Assembly (NCBI GenBank): GCA_951799425.1
Contig: OX637398.1
Location: 5,265,501 to 5,329,500, forward strand
DNA from: Ilex aquifolium
Lineage: Eukaryota > Streptophyta > Magnoliopsida > Aquifoliales > Aquifoliaceae
Reading direction: 5' to 3'
DNA: 64,000 bases
Shown here: in pieces, positions 48,359 through 59,897 of the stretch
Numbering within the stretch: the first letter of the stretch is position 1
How the letters are laid out: the number at the start of each line of letters is the position of its first letter
Notes under the pieces: model-generated
What the model was told of the DNA's origin: nothing
What the model saw: only the letters and a program-made list of their open reading frames with translations
The model's database searches: none
Program-made: the position numbers and the translations under genes

Positions 48359-48550
48359 ATGGCGAACACAGATGCACTCAGCTTCTTACTGATTCTGCTG
48401 ATTTTTGCAAGCCTCAGATTTGTTACAGTCGCTAGGGGGATTTCGAATCATACCAACCTTTTCAATTCTTCTTGCGATGGTTCTGGCAATGGTGTTTTGG
48501 AAGAAAATAGAGGTGTGCCAACAGGAGCAAATCCTCTGCATAACAGGTAG
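48359..48550 (+). CDS. CLE: CLE family signalling peptide precursor
   Basis: A single-exon, 63-residue precursor. Residues 1 to ~26 form a secretion signal with a leucine-rich core (LSFLLILLIFASL). A short variable region follows, and the C-terminus is RGVPTGANPLHNR directly before the stop. This fits the 12-residue CLE box (consensus RxVPxGPNPLHN), with Pro4, Gly6, Asn8, Pro9, His11 and Asn12 conserved. CLE peptides are cleaved from secreted precursors and perceived by CLV1/BAM/PXY-type receptor kinases to control meristem or vascular cell fate. Position 7 is Ala where most members have a hydroxylated, arabinosylated Pro. The length and single exon suit the family. The ATG at 48359 puts the signal peptide at the very N-terminus. 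Which receptor it uses cannot be told. Confidence 0.85.
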   Translation: MANTDALSFLLILLIFASLRFVTVARGISNHTNLFNSSCDGSGNGVLEENRGVPTGANPLHNR

Positions 48551-50160
48551 CTACAGAATACAAAGAGATAGAGAGAGAGAGTCTAAATTCTTTTTGTTAT
48601 CCATTGTTGTTTGTTTCTTCAAGTGTTAACGAATCTGGGATACATGCATGTTGTTGTTGTTTGGATGTCTCGTCTCTTGTTTCTATGTGGTTCTTCATAT
48701 AACATAGTCTAATGAAAATGAAATTTGACCAGCTCTGACATGTTTGTGAATGGGTTGTCTCCTGTTCTAATAGAAGGAAAAAGGAAAGGAAATGGCTTTG
48801 TTGCATGCTTATGATAAGTGTCTTCCTGTGTTCCACAATGAAGTGCTTGTAAGTGCAGGCCAGGGGAGGACCTCAAAACCACCTTTTTCGATGGGCAACA
48901 ACCTCAGCCACTGAAACAGAGACAATTCAAACCCAACTATTGAATTAATCGTGATTTCCAATGTTAGATGAAACTCACTTTCAATCCATTGAATATAGTT
49001 GCTAACATTAGAACTCACCATTAATTTTGTGATTTTTTATGTACCTAGATCATAACATATGTAATATGATCGAACTTTTAAGTCGATGTCCCTGGCAAAA
49101 CTCACTCTGTAGAGTCATTACTCGGGCCCAGAACTGTGATCGTTTTCCCCGAATGCTACCAGTAATTTTAACTTAGTGTATAGCTCGTATCTATCGCTTG
49201 ACTCTTGATGCCAATGGGTAAAAACCCACATCAATACACCAAAATCTTTAAGAAATATCAAATGAAACGCGTGAAGTTTGGGTGGTTAGACAAAGTTTTT
49301 ATTCAACATACGCATGCTTCATCTTTGTATTACTTAACAAAAACATTGAAAGGATGGAATTTGCATCTTTAATTTGATATGTAGAGGGGCAAATGGATAA
49401 CACAATAAAATAACATATACAGATGCAATTTCTTTATATAATATCAGCAAAACAGTATAGGAAAAGAAATATTGAGGTAGTATAGTGTAATTTATACCAT
49501 GCATGCGTGATTATATTAAGCACTTTTCAACATGAGATAAGCTTTTATAATTATGTGATGCAATCGAAGTAGACTAGCTGTTGGATGAATACTGGGATGC
49601 TTATGTGCTTGTCTGGCTCAGCATCAGAGCTGCTCCACTGTTCTCTTTTGGTGTTTTATGGACTTGCCAGTTTTTACATGAGAGTTGATCTCTCTCATGG
49701 GGGAGAAAAATATAATCTGGATCAAAGATAGAAAAAAAAAAGGTGATCTAAAAAAAGTTTGTTGTTTGAATACGGAATAAAATTTAAAAATCTGACCTAA
49801 TCATACGACAACCGAAACAATCCAATAGTTTTAAGGACAAGAAGAATAATACTCTTTGAGGATTTAAATAACTGATATATTACCTTGATCTAATGATTTG
49901 CTTACTAATATGATCTAAATGAAGAAGTTTAACAGTTGGATCATATCTAGTGGCACATCATTAGATCAGTAAATTATGTCTCAATAACATTAATCTTGTC
50001 ACAATATTATTGGACCATATCGACTGACATATCATTAATTCAATGTTGTAGGTCAAATTTTTAGATTTCAAAGCATCATTTCCCTTCAAAATATTTGTAT
50101 TGTTTTCTTGATGACCACAGTGGCAGCATAAAGAGTGTATACACCTCCTCATCTAATTTT
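48551..50160. other. CLE 3' region and gene-free spacer
   Basis: The first few hundred bases probably include the CLE 3' untranslated region. The rest is AT-rich with no recognised gene, RNA or repeat. Confidence 0.35.
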
Positions 50161-50392
50161 CTTTTTTTGTTTGGTTTAATGGTTAAGAATGTCCGAATCA
50201 GTTTATGCGCACCTCTATTAATCCATTCCCCAATCTGGTAAAAAATAGACTATTTACGCCAAAATTAGGATATTCATGAGAGATAATTCTCTCATGGCCT
50301 AGTCACAAGGAATTACTAAGTTTTAAATTCAGGACGTCTGAATTTACAGCTTATCTCTGTTACCACTTAAACTATCCATTAGAAGTCCTCTA
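50160..50392 (-). mobile_element. SINE, family A, copy
   Basis: On the minus strand it reads GATAGTTTAAGTGGTAACAG (box-A-like), GACGTCCTGAATTTAAAAC, the palindrome TGAGAGAATTATCTCTCA, CCAGATTGGGGAATGGATTAA, GTGCGCATAAACTGATTC and an A-rich tail. The order matches the copies at 34947 and 57250. Ends are approximate; no clear target duplication. Confidence 0.65.
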
Positions 50393-51300
50393 AAATATTT
50401 AGCATTAGATTCACAAAGCCTAAAGTATGCATCTTCAAGGGTGCACCAGGTTTTCTCCCCTCCTTTTTTTTTTGGGGCATTCATTGGCCATTGTAATATG
50501 AAGGACCTGATTGGATTAGAGAGCTTTCATCAAATGCTGCATGTGGGCTTAGCCATTTCCATCCCAAGTGGTGGCCCGATTTGGCCTCTGACCCTCCGCT
50601 ACGTCTCATCTTAATTTGGCTATACTTATATGTAACCAGCCATATTAGCTCCACATGGAAGGCACTCATCAGTAAGCTCGGCCCAAAATTCACTGCTCAA
50701 GCACTCGTGACTTAAATTTTTCATCCATGTGTTGCGATCAATCGATGATGATGCGTAGGTTTTCAATTATATGTCTTCTGTTTCAGTCTTTATCCCCCAG
50801 CCCTTGAGTTGATTGTAAGCATATCATACTTAATTGAAACTCAACTTATAAAACACAACGGTCAAGATTAATTTAATATTCTTCTATTTTAATCTGATGG
50901 TATAAAATTCATCTTAATTTTTTTTTTCTTACTCAAAAACGTTCTTTTCACTGCACAACCCTCAATACTAGACAATCCCATTAATTCACATTCACACTCC
51001 TCTTTTTATTCCCTTTATCTTAATGCCCGAAGATGTTGGCTGGGGTCCCTAGCCTAAACTAGGTTGATTGTGTGCTTATTGATTCATGTCAGCTTCTTTT
51101 TTTTTCTACTCATTTAACGGGTCTAGCAGACCCACTTGACAATTATCAAAACGTCTTAAGAATAAATTTAGACTCATTAATGTCGTCTGGACTCAGATTC
51201 ATAGATCGTACTATACGTCTGAATTTTGGGAACGGTACTGCAAGGAGTTGTCAATGTGAACAAAGTGAGCAGCTATTTGGAACTTTGGTCAGTCGGAGAC
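50393..51300. other. Gene-free spacer left of the hAT element
   Basis: No gene, RNA or repeat is recognised. An open frame at 51072-51305 has no family resemblance. Confidence 0.35.
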
Positions 51301-51309
51301 AGTAAGACA

Positions 51310-53004
51310 TAGGGGTGTTCAAATTTTCGATTGGCCGCAAGTTCCTACCCTACCCTACCCTACCCTACCCTACTAAACGGTTAGCCGCAAAAATCGGGTA
51401 GGAATGCGGAAGAATTTTTTGTCTTCCGATTAAAATCGGGTAGGAATGCGGAATAACCATTCATTTCCGCATTCCTACCCTACCCTACCCGCATTAATTA
51501 ATTAAATTATATATATATATATAAACCAAAAAAAACCCTAATAGAACATATGTGTCCCAACTCCAAGAGCGCATCTGTGTCCCAACTCCAAGAGCGCCTC
51601 CATCGTTCCAGACTTCCAGTCCCTACTGCCCGATTCCAACCCAGGTACTCTCTCTCTCTCTCTCAGCGATCTGTTTCAGATGCTCTAACATCTCTATCAG
51701 CTATTCTAAGTTGTAACATTCAGAATTTTTTAGCTTTTAAAATCCTTGCAGCTTCTTGCCTTCTTCTATATTATGTTTTGGTTTGTTAGATCCCATCTTC
51801 TTCTATATTACATGTATTAGACTGACTTAAAACCGAGAGTCACGGGAAGTGGTGGCCATCTGCTTGCACGAGCTTTTGATTGCCTCCATTAGGAACTTCT
51901 TTATGTGTGAAATCTTTCTTCTATAATTCTCCATGAGTTTCAGTCGTATTATAATTCCCTTGCATATTCAGGTACAAGCATCATTGAACCTTTGTGGGCA
52001 TGGATTCTTGAAAGGCCTTTGTGGCTATTGATTTATTAGTTTTTTTTTCTATTTTAGAGGGTTTTATGTGTTTTTTTTTTAATATTTGTTTTCTTTAATT
52101 AATTTCGTTTTTATGATTGAGAGAGAGTCAGTCAGTATGGTTGTGATTTGCCTTTGTCCCTGTAAGTTTCTAAATGTTTGTTAGTCACAGATGATGTAGA
52201 TTTTCAATTATATAATCTTCAGATGTTTATTTTTCTCTGGATGAGGGACGCCAGAGAGAGATGAGGTGAAGATGGTGTGATCTCTATGCCTTGTTTGTTC
52301 TTGCTCTGTTGTCACAAGTGTGATCTCTTTGCTTTGGCCTTTTGGGCAGTGTAGTCCACATCCAAGCTATTAAAAAAATATTGATCTGACGAGGTTTTGC
52401 TTCTCTCGTGTTAGTAGTAATATATGCAGCAGAGAACTTTGATATCCCTTGGCTACCTATCTGCTGGTAGTGTCACCAGTAGGAAGTCTGGAGAGAAGAA
52501 AGATACAAGCTGAGGAAATAAAGACAACTCCAGCAAAACAAGCAAGATCCAACCCAGTAGTTATGATTTTAATGTATTCGTGTTTGTGTAACAATTATGG
52601 TGGATTGTGTTTATGTAACAATTATGGTGAATTGTATTTGTGTAATAATTATGGTAGATTGTATTTGTAACAATTATGGTGGATTTATGACTAAAACAAT
52701 TATGGTGGACTGATGGCTAAAACAATTATAATTGTTTTTTTAATTGTTTTAGATTTTAGTGTTATTGATTTATTGTGTTGTTAAATTGATACATGTTATT
52801 TAATTAAATTGTTAAAATGATTCAAAAATTAATAGCTACAAAAGTGTTTAGCCGACTTCCTACCCGATTATTCGGGTAGGAATGCGGGTAGGAATACTAC
52901 ACCTGATCGGGTAGGGTAGGGTAAGAAAAAAATTTTCCGCAAAGTATCGGGTAGGAATGCGGAAGACTATATTTCCTACCCGTCGGGTAGGGTGAACACC
53001 CCTA
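51310..53004. mobile_element. Non-autonomous hAT element with perfect ends and 8 bp duplication
   Basis: The 12 bp ends TAGGGGTGTTCA (51310-51321) and TGAACACCCCTA (52993-53004) are perfect inverted repeats, and GTAAGACA (51302-51309 and 53005-53012) is an exact 8 bp target duplication, as hAT transposases make. Subterminal regions carry many CCTACCC / GGGTAGG and TCGGGTAGG words, comparable to the subterminal transposase sites of Ac-type elements. No hAT transposase is encoded. Inside are a duplicated GTCCCAACTCCAAGAGCGC unit near 51551-51598, a CT microsatellite and an ATTATGG minisatellite. The interior may be captured host sequence, but its source is not recognised. Confidence 0.9.
52568..52725 (+). 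repeat. Minisatellite, AACAATTATGGTGGAT units
   Basis: At least six imperfect units containing ACAATTATGGTGGATT, spaced ~24-30 bases and joined by TGTGTTTATGT- or TGACTAAA-type linkers, inside the hAT element. Short translated repeats over it are by-products. Confidence 0.75.
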
Positions 53005-53012
53005 GTAAGACA

Positions 53013-53769
53013 TATCTCGAAAGAGTAATAATATTTGGACTTAAAAAATTGACCTAATTTGTTGACATAATGATGTGGTTTTATAGGAATCATTGAATCA
53101 ACACCAAGTTTCAATGTTTGATGGGGTCTACATTGAATTCAAAGGTCATAGTGAATTAAGTCAACAAATTATGTAAATAAATTAGGTCCCAATAACGTTG
53201 CTCATCTCGAAATAGGACCGACTCTCCATGAGTACTTCTGGTCCACTATTTCAACTCCCATGACAATGCATGAAAGTCCTTTGCACCCACGGCTGATTAA
53301 TGTTTTCCAAGTACCCATTGCCAAACGGGGTCCATATTACATAATTGGAGAAGGGGCCCACTTGATATACATTGCTCAATCATGACCATCTGATTGGGAT
53401 AACATACAATGGAAGATCAGACCAGTCATTGACTAAAAGCATACACATAAAACTTTAAGTTTCTGCTTCGAGTTGAAAAACTGATACTATAAAGTACTAA
53501 CACATCCTTTTCACAACCATGCAAAAGCATTATTGGCACACAGTGTACAGCAAATACAGACAAAAACAATACAGCAATAATGTTACATTGACTCTTACCC
53601 ACAAACCTCATAAACTTAGCTTTTATATCCACACAATAATAATCTTATTCTCTCCATGCCCCTTGAGTTGCACGGCTTTTAACACAATATATAAGTTGTC
53701 TATATGCGAATTTACGCAAATATAAATACATATTTACCAACAAATTGATGGTGGTCTGTTGCATGGAGC
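53013..53769. other. XTH 3' flank
   Basis: Spacer between the hAT element and the XTH stop codon. The right half should be the XTH 3' untranslated region. No further feature is recognised. Confidence 0.4.
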
Positions 53770-55018
53770 TTAGATTCCTGCCAAGCACTCCGGTGGAGTG
53801 ACTGGGTATCGTGATTTGTCGGTGCAGTAGTCGTAGATCATGTGGTTCAGGCGAACCCACCGGTATCTTCTAGCTTCAACGGGGTTAAGTTGTTGGTATG
53901 CAACTCCTTCCCACCAGTTATTAGGGTTTGAGGCACATGTTGCTGGTCCAGGCCTGGGACATCCTTCAATGTCAAAATCCTTGTAGTATGCATAAAAGGG
54001 AGCTTTGCTCCAATCTATCTTCTCGAGTCCACCTCTTGTAGCCCAGTCATCGGCTTCCCACAATGTGGAGTAGACTCCCATTGGTTGGAACTTGGGGAAT
54101 GGAATTCCTTTTGCTTCATTGTTCTTGTAAACCCTGATTGGCACATCATCCACATAGAAACTACACCACAAACATAAAAAAAATAATATATACCATTAGG
54201 CTCGTATGTTGATAAGACTTTATTGAGTTGAATTGAATTTATTTTGTAACAGTGATGATAACACGAAAAGGGAAAATATATCATTAGTAATGAATGGTGA
54301 TTGAAATAGTGAACCAACTTACACAATATGACGATGGTTCCAAAGAATTGTATAAGTGTGGAACTCTGCTGCAGGATCAAACCAAAGGTTGATCCTTTGT
54401 TCTCTATCGCCCTTCCCGTGGGCATAGATATTGGTTTGAACAGTGTAAGGTTGTCCTGTACGATTTCCCAAAAACTCAAAATCTATCTCATCACGTATTG
54501 CATCTGTGTTCGAATTCATCTGCCACAAAATTTGAAGCAAATAAACAAAAATCCAATAATTTAAAGGATAATAAACTACTCTCTATGCTCTTGAAACTCA
54601 AGCATGTGAATAGAAAAATAAAACTCACATAAAAGGCGGTAACAGTGCCGGCAGAGTCCCCAGGAACGAGTTTGATCTTCATGCTAACACGTCCAAACAA
54701 GTACTGGTTCTTGGAGGCAAACCCACATCCTAAAAAGCAAATACAAGGTTATCCTATAATCATGATCCAATTGAATTTCATTGATCCATAATAAACATAA
54801 CAAGGGACCCCACGAAAAGTTGTACCTGAACTTTGGTCTAGCACAAGTTGAATGGCCCTCCCTCCGTCGATTTGCCGGATATGGTAGTCGGACCAGGTAA
54901 TCCGAAAGTCCTGCAGAAACGTGGCCGGTCGCGCCTGGACAGAGAACGAAAGGGCCAGGACATATAAGAAAAGAGAGACAATGGCGTTTCTCATGGATGG
55001 GTATGTCAATGTGGCCAT
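53770..55018 (-). CDS. XTH: Xyloglucan endotransglucosylase/hydrolase, XTH6/XTH7-like
   Basis: A glycoside hydrolase family 16 enzyme that cuts and rejoins xyloglucan chains in the cell wall. Four exons (55018-54826, 54729-54629, 54519-54323, 54160-53770) join in frame to 293 residues, the usual XTH length. Residues 1 to ~29 form a secretion signal ending near FSVQA. The catalytic motif DEIDFEFLG (108-116) carries the nucleophile Glu109 and acid/base Glu113, and the expected N-glycosylation site NRT follows at 117. Downstream, [39 protein letters not shown] and the Cys-containing C-terminal extension ([29 protein letters not shown]) are all present. The overall sequence is closest to the XTH6/7 type as I recall it. 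An active transglucosylase rather than a pure hydrolase is expected, because the hydrolase-specific loop extension is not seen. Confidence 0.95.
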
Positions 55019-55090
55019 AATTGTGCTACAGAGTGGTATTATCTGTAGATGTTTGTGTACATGTGTTTGAAGAAAAGAGAAGTCATGGCC

Positions 55091-55100
55091 TTATATATAT
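55091..55100 (-). promoter_or_regulatory. TATA box of the XTH gene
   Basis: ATATATATAA on the minus strand, about 75-80 bases upstream of the XTH ATG, which would give a leader of about 45 bases. Confidence 0.6.
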
Positions 55101-55110
55101 TTGTTTTGGG

Positions 55111-55122
55111 GGGTTTTTTTTT

Positions 55123-55153
<31 letters not shown>

Positions 55154-55156
55154 GGG
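55111..55156 (+). repeat. T-run then G-run directly upstream of the XTH TATA box
   Basis: About 20 T followed by about 24 G on the plus strand, broken only by the following ATGGGG. It lies 10-55 bases beyond the TATA box and may be hard to sequence accurately, so its length is uncertain. Confidence 0.75.
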
Positions 55157-55159
55157 ATG

Positions 55160-55599
55160 GGGACTGCTGCATTCAAATGGAAAGGGCCATCACCACCAGC
55201 TTTGCTTTCCATACAGCTAAGGGCAAGCCGTCATTGGACCCGCCATCTGGCCCATCTCTCTCTACCCAGCCTTATAATTGTTATTGTTGTTCGTCTTTCA
55301 TATCTTCCCGCCCCTTCTTTTAACGTCTAGCATATCATTTCCTACATATTCTTACTCCTATACAGTGCAAGCTAGGGAAGCCCTACAAATAAAAAATACA
55401 CCAACAATAGCTTGTAATTTTTGCCTCTACTTTTCTTACATTTTTGTGTTTAAGTGCCTAACTAATGTTATCATTCCATGACCTTGTGTTAAAGTTTCAC
55501 GGAAGGAAAAACTTTACCACAAGTTCATGGAATGACAACATTAGTCCATGACCTTGTGGTAAAGTTGATTGTGAAGGAAGTAGAGATTTTGGACAGATA

Positions 55600-55634
<35 letters not shown>

Positions 55635-57245
55635 GAGTGTTGTAGCTAAAACCTATAAGAAACTTTGTATTGACTATACATCTAATTCTAAGTCGAGCGT
55701 AGCAAAAATGAAGTGGTGGTTATCCACATCTAGCATGGAGTTATTGCAGCCCAATCACTACCCTGAGTATACCTGTTTGACAGCCAAGAGAAGATGTTGA
55801 TATATGTTACGTCAGATTGGCTAATACCTCCAAGATGGGCCCTCAATATTGGTGGGCCTACTACCACAACTTCTTTGGACAAGGCTCGCATTGTGGTTAC
55901 TCAGTAGGCCACAATCCTACAAGTCTTAATGAAAGATCTGTGCATGTAATTTGGAAAATTCTTCGGCCAATAGGGCCTAAGATGGACACGTTTCCATTCC
56001 AACACCAACCAATAATATTTCTATAAATTTTAGACCAAATATGATTGATGCCCCCCAAACTTTGAAACAACTGTCAATTTGGCCACTCAACTTTCAATTA
56101 TCTCAACTTAAATATCCTTGTAATGTAAATCGTAAAAATTAGTCTTTTCATGCAATTTTCCTTTCCAAACAAACCAAAAAAGACTGAAAAAACAAAAAGA
56201 TCAGGTAGCAGATTGAACTAATTATTAGGGACTTTTAAAACATTTGTTTAAACAAAAAGTTAGTCGAAAGAAATGATTATTATAACTTATGTTTTGACGA
56301 AAATTTGAACGAAAGAGACTGATCATTACAATGTACATGATTTAAGGATTGAACAAAGAAAATCAACAGATGTTGGCCATTTTAAAATTAAAAGCATAAT
56401 TGGAAAGCATATGTGATATTTTTTTAACAGGAGTATTTTTGAGTAAGAAAATTTGAGTTCTTATTCGTTTGAATAATTGCCGGGTGATGACATATGTAAT
56501 ACTCATCCAAATATATGTGCTCTATAAGGTTGTGCATGGATAGAAACGAGTTGTTTGAGGGTTGGACCTACCAAACAGGAACTTGGACAGACGGGGAAAA
56601 GATTTGATGAGACCATTGTCTAAAAGACAAATAGATCACTTTGCTCTTAACTGTACAAATGGAATGATCTGAGTAGAAGAATAATTCATCTCACCAATAA
56701 TTATATGCCACGTTTTAAGAACCCATTATACTCGGAACCCACCACGTTTTTCTTGAATTTCCGTGCCCTAACCGCAGTACCATATCTCCATCAATGCTTA
56801 CGTGGCAAAATATGATTGGCTGGGAGCATGATAAGAAGGTACAAAATGGGGCTTTGGGACGACTGACCGATGTGCTCGGCTAGTAGTTAAAGGGCCCGAA
56901 GAGGACCCCCGCTTGCGGGAAAGGAAGTGGTGATGGTGATCGAGCCACCGACGGAAACAAAAATCTACTACAGTGCTTGTGGTCTAACTTATATTTGTGG
57001 CCAAGTTTGGGCACTTTTGGTATTTGGTAAAAGTATTTTAACGACGAATGAGGTTATACCGGACCCACAACAATGTAGATAAATATTTTCAATTACTTGC
57101 TAATTACAATGAAGATCGAAACTAAACGTCCTGGGTCATGGAGTTTACACCATGCTGCTGCTCTATATGTGTAAGCTCAATATTCGTATTTATGTTTTTC
57201 TCTAAGTCGTAAGCATGTACTGAAACATATTCAAGTCAATTTCTT
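55160..57245. other. Gene-free spacer right of XTH
   Basis: The left part is the XTH upstream region. A phrase CATGACCTTGTG.TAAAGTT recurs at about 55479 and 55550, with an inverse copy at 55510-55535, forming a small hairpin-prone block. (CT)n lies at about 55602-55630. The stretch near 56040-56130 resembles the MITE-like repeat at 17845. No gene is recognised. Confidence 0.45.
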
Positions 57246-57249
57246 TCTC

Positions 57250-57460
57250 TTTTTTTTTTGATTAAACGGTCAAGGTGTCTAGATTAATTTACGCGCACTT
57301 CGACTAATTCATTCTTTAGTCCAATTTGGTCAAGGCAGGTCATTCATGCTGGGAGTAACGTATTCATGAGAGATAATTCTCTCATGACTTGACCCCAATG
57401 GATTAACTTAAAACGTCTGAGTTTACAGTTCCTCATTGTTTTCACTTGACCAATCTTTGA
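57250..57460 (-). mobile_element. SINE, family A, copy
   Basis: On the minus strand: GGTCAAGTGAAAACAATGAGG, GTAAACTCAGACG, the palindrome TGAGAGAATTATCTCTCA, CCAAATTGGACTAAAGAATG, GTGCGCGTAAATTAATC and an A tail. TCAATTTC occurs outside both ends but at uncertain distances. Ends are approximate. Confidence 0.6.
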
Positions 57461-57469
57461 GCTTTCACA

Positions 57470-59225
57470 TCAATTTCATCCGACATTATTTGGTTCAGTT
57501 GTTGTGTGAAGGATATTTTTGAAATTTTTTATTTTTTGTTGAGGGGTAATCAGGGGCATTATAGGTATTTCAATAAAAAAAATTGATGATTTCAACACCT
57601 AATTGAGATTCTAATGATTTGCCAAACCAGGACTTCAAAATAAAGTAGCGTCGTAGTCGGTGCGCAAGACACTAATTTGTATTGAAATTTTAGAGAAGTA
57701 AACTACTTAAAGGGATTGATTTTAGACCTATTTCAAAAGAGGTCATTGATATTATTAAAATTAAAAGGAGGTGTCCCTATTATAGCTATATACCTCACAG
57801 GGTGTCCATAGGTGTGACTGGCTAATGGAATTATGAACACTATTACTATATATGAGCCCATTGAAACCAGCTTAGGTCAAATCATACACATAAACCATGA
57901 TGTAACATTTGATTCTTTTTATCAGGAGGGGTACAATGAATAGCTCGGATTTTGGTTGCTTTCATTGTACCCTAGAGAATTCTAGCAGTGAAACATTTAC
58001 TTGCAAATAATTGTGAACTTACTAAACATTGATCTTGGCAAATTGAAATAAACTATCCTTCCTTGCATTTTCAAGTGCACTTCATTGAATCTAACCAAGT
58101 ATTCTTTGCAACTGACTTTGCACTTGAGCAAAGGCCTTACTACTATCGATGTCGTGGTGAGAATTATTACGAATTATTTGATTAGTAGATTCATTTTTAT
58201 TTGATATTTGATACATGTGGATAACTCAGTTTATTGGACATCATACGTCTAGAAAAAATCAAATGTACTATATACGATAAAACATTTTTCATATGAAATT
58301 ACATAATTTGTAGTAAAGAGAATGTCTACCGTACGTGAAGATCAATAATTGAATTCCTGATGTCGCATCGTCATTTAGAACTGTGGGTAGGCCCCTGTAT
58401 GTGATTTGCATGATATTTGTTAGAGTAACTACAAGCTTATTCAATAGTTGCGGGGCATTGTGTTTCTGAGTAAAAAGGATGGCTTTAAACTTATGCTAGA
58501 TGTGAATTTTACCTTTTCCAAAAGGAAGAGCTGAAACTGTATTACCTTTCTTCAAGGATGAGAATAATTTTTTCCAAACGTATAGACTTCCTTTTGTTCA
58601 TCTGATATACCTATACACTTCAAAAGAATTCATCATCCTCTCCAATGTTTAGGGTTTCTCTATTTCATCTTCAATACGTTTTTTCGTATATGTTAACTAC
58701 TTTTTTCGAAAATATTATTTAGATCCCTATTGTAATGGAAAATAAATTAATAAAGTTTTTGAATCGTATTTACATCATCTTTTGATTGGTAGAATCTTGA
58801 CAAAATATTGATTAACTACCCAAGAGAGTATACAAGTTGAAGAGCAGCAAGCCCCACTCAACTCAACTCCTCAACCAAGCCTAATGTGATTGAAGATTAG
58901 ACGGAAGTTTTTTGAGATTGTAAGACAAGGGTTAGACAATATTAATGTTTGTTAAATTTTTGCTGCTAATCAGGGTGGACAGGTTTGACAGACGAACAAC
59001 ATTAATCCCTACCAAAGAGGGTACTTATATAAATTAAACTAGTGGTTATGGCACTACTTAATGAGATGATAGTCATCTATTAGGGTGCTTGACTGGTTAT
59101 TATTGTGTTAGTTAAATGGTGGTTATAACTACTTTCATTCTCAACTTTAATTTTGACCTTTTTCGGTAACGATAATAAATAAACATACATGTGACTTCTG
59201 GACAAAAAAATTAGTATTTAGAATT
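57470..59225. other. Gene-free spacer
   Basis: It contains a perfect 12 bp inverted repeat with a 20-base loop at 57929-57972 (GGGTACAATGAA / TTCATTGTACCC). Otherwise AT-rich, with no recognised gene. Confidence 0.4.
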
Positions 59226-59240
59226 CTTAATTTTATACTT

Positions 59241-59473
59241 TTTTTGGTAATTCAGCTGTCTCAATGAATCACAGCAGTACGTTATCTCGCTCACTCACCA
59301 GACTAGTTCTGGACTCTATGTAAAGCCGCCTCTTCACACAAGATATAAATCTATGGGCGGTGACCCCAAAAGGGTGAACGCTTTGTGAGATATTCGAATT
59401 CCTAACCTATGTCTGTGAAAACACTTATCAGGTGATCGAGCTACGACTAGGCTAACCACTTGGAGTTAATTTA
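59241..59473 (-). mobile_element. SINE, family C, with 13 bp target duplication
   Basis: TAATTTTATACTT flanks it exactly (59228-59240 and 59474-59486). On the minus strand a tRNA-like head reads TGGTTAGCCTAGTCGTAGCTCG (box A) and GGTTAGGAATTCGAATA (box B), and the 3' end is a short A-run. The body differs from families A and B. Confidence 0.8.
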
Positions 59474-59486
59474 TAATTTTATACTT

Positions 59487-59892
59487 GATCTTACAATTTT
59501 GAGAATTTTACTTTGCACATGGATTTTGTTTGATCTTTCAAAAGTCCAAAATTTTCCATTACTATTGTCCACGCTACTTTTGGGAATTGCGTGAATTTTG
59601 TAGTTTATTTTCCCCCCTCAATATTCTGAGTAATCGTTTAGAACTTCAGAAGCTCTCACTTGTAAATGATTATATACATCCCGAGTACACTTAGTAGCCA
59701 CGAATTGAAAAAACACAAAGTTAAGAGGGTTCTTGGTTAAAAGAAAAACACAATTTTTCCCATTATGAAATAGTGGTTGGAGCTCAAACACATTGGGTGT
59801 TGTTTTAAGAGGGTGCTTGATACTCATATGATCTCATTTTTTACTCATTTCAAATTGAAAATAGCTTTCTTAATTCCTTGAAATTACTAATG
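59487..59892. other. Gene-free spacer between SINE and solo LTR
   Basis: No recognisable features; an open frame at 59618-59827 (minus) has no family resemblance. Confidence 0.35.
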
Positions 59893-59897
59893 AAAAG

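Noticed and set aside
51347-51376. CCCTA repeats that look like a telomere.
   Set aside because: Plant telomere units are CCCTAAA; these CCTAC/CCCTA words are the subterminal array of the hAT element and recur at its other end.
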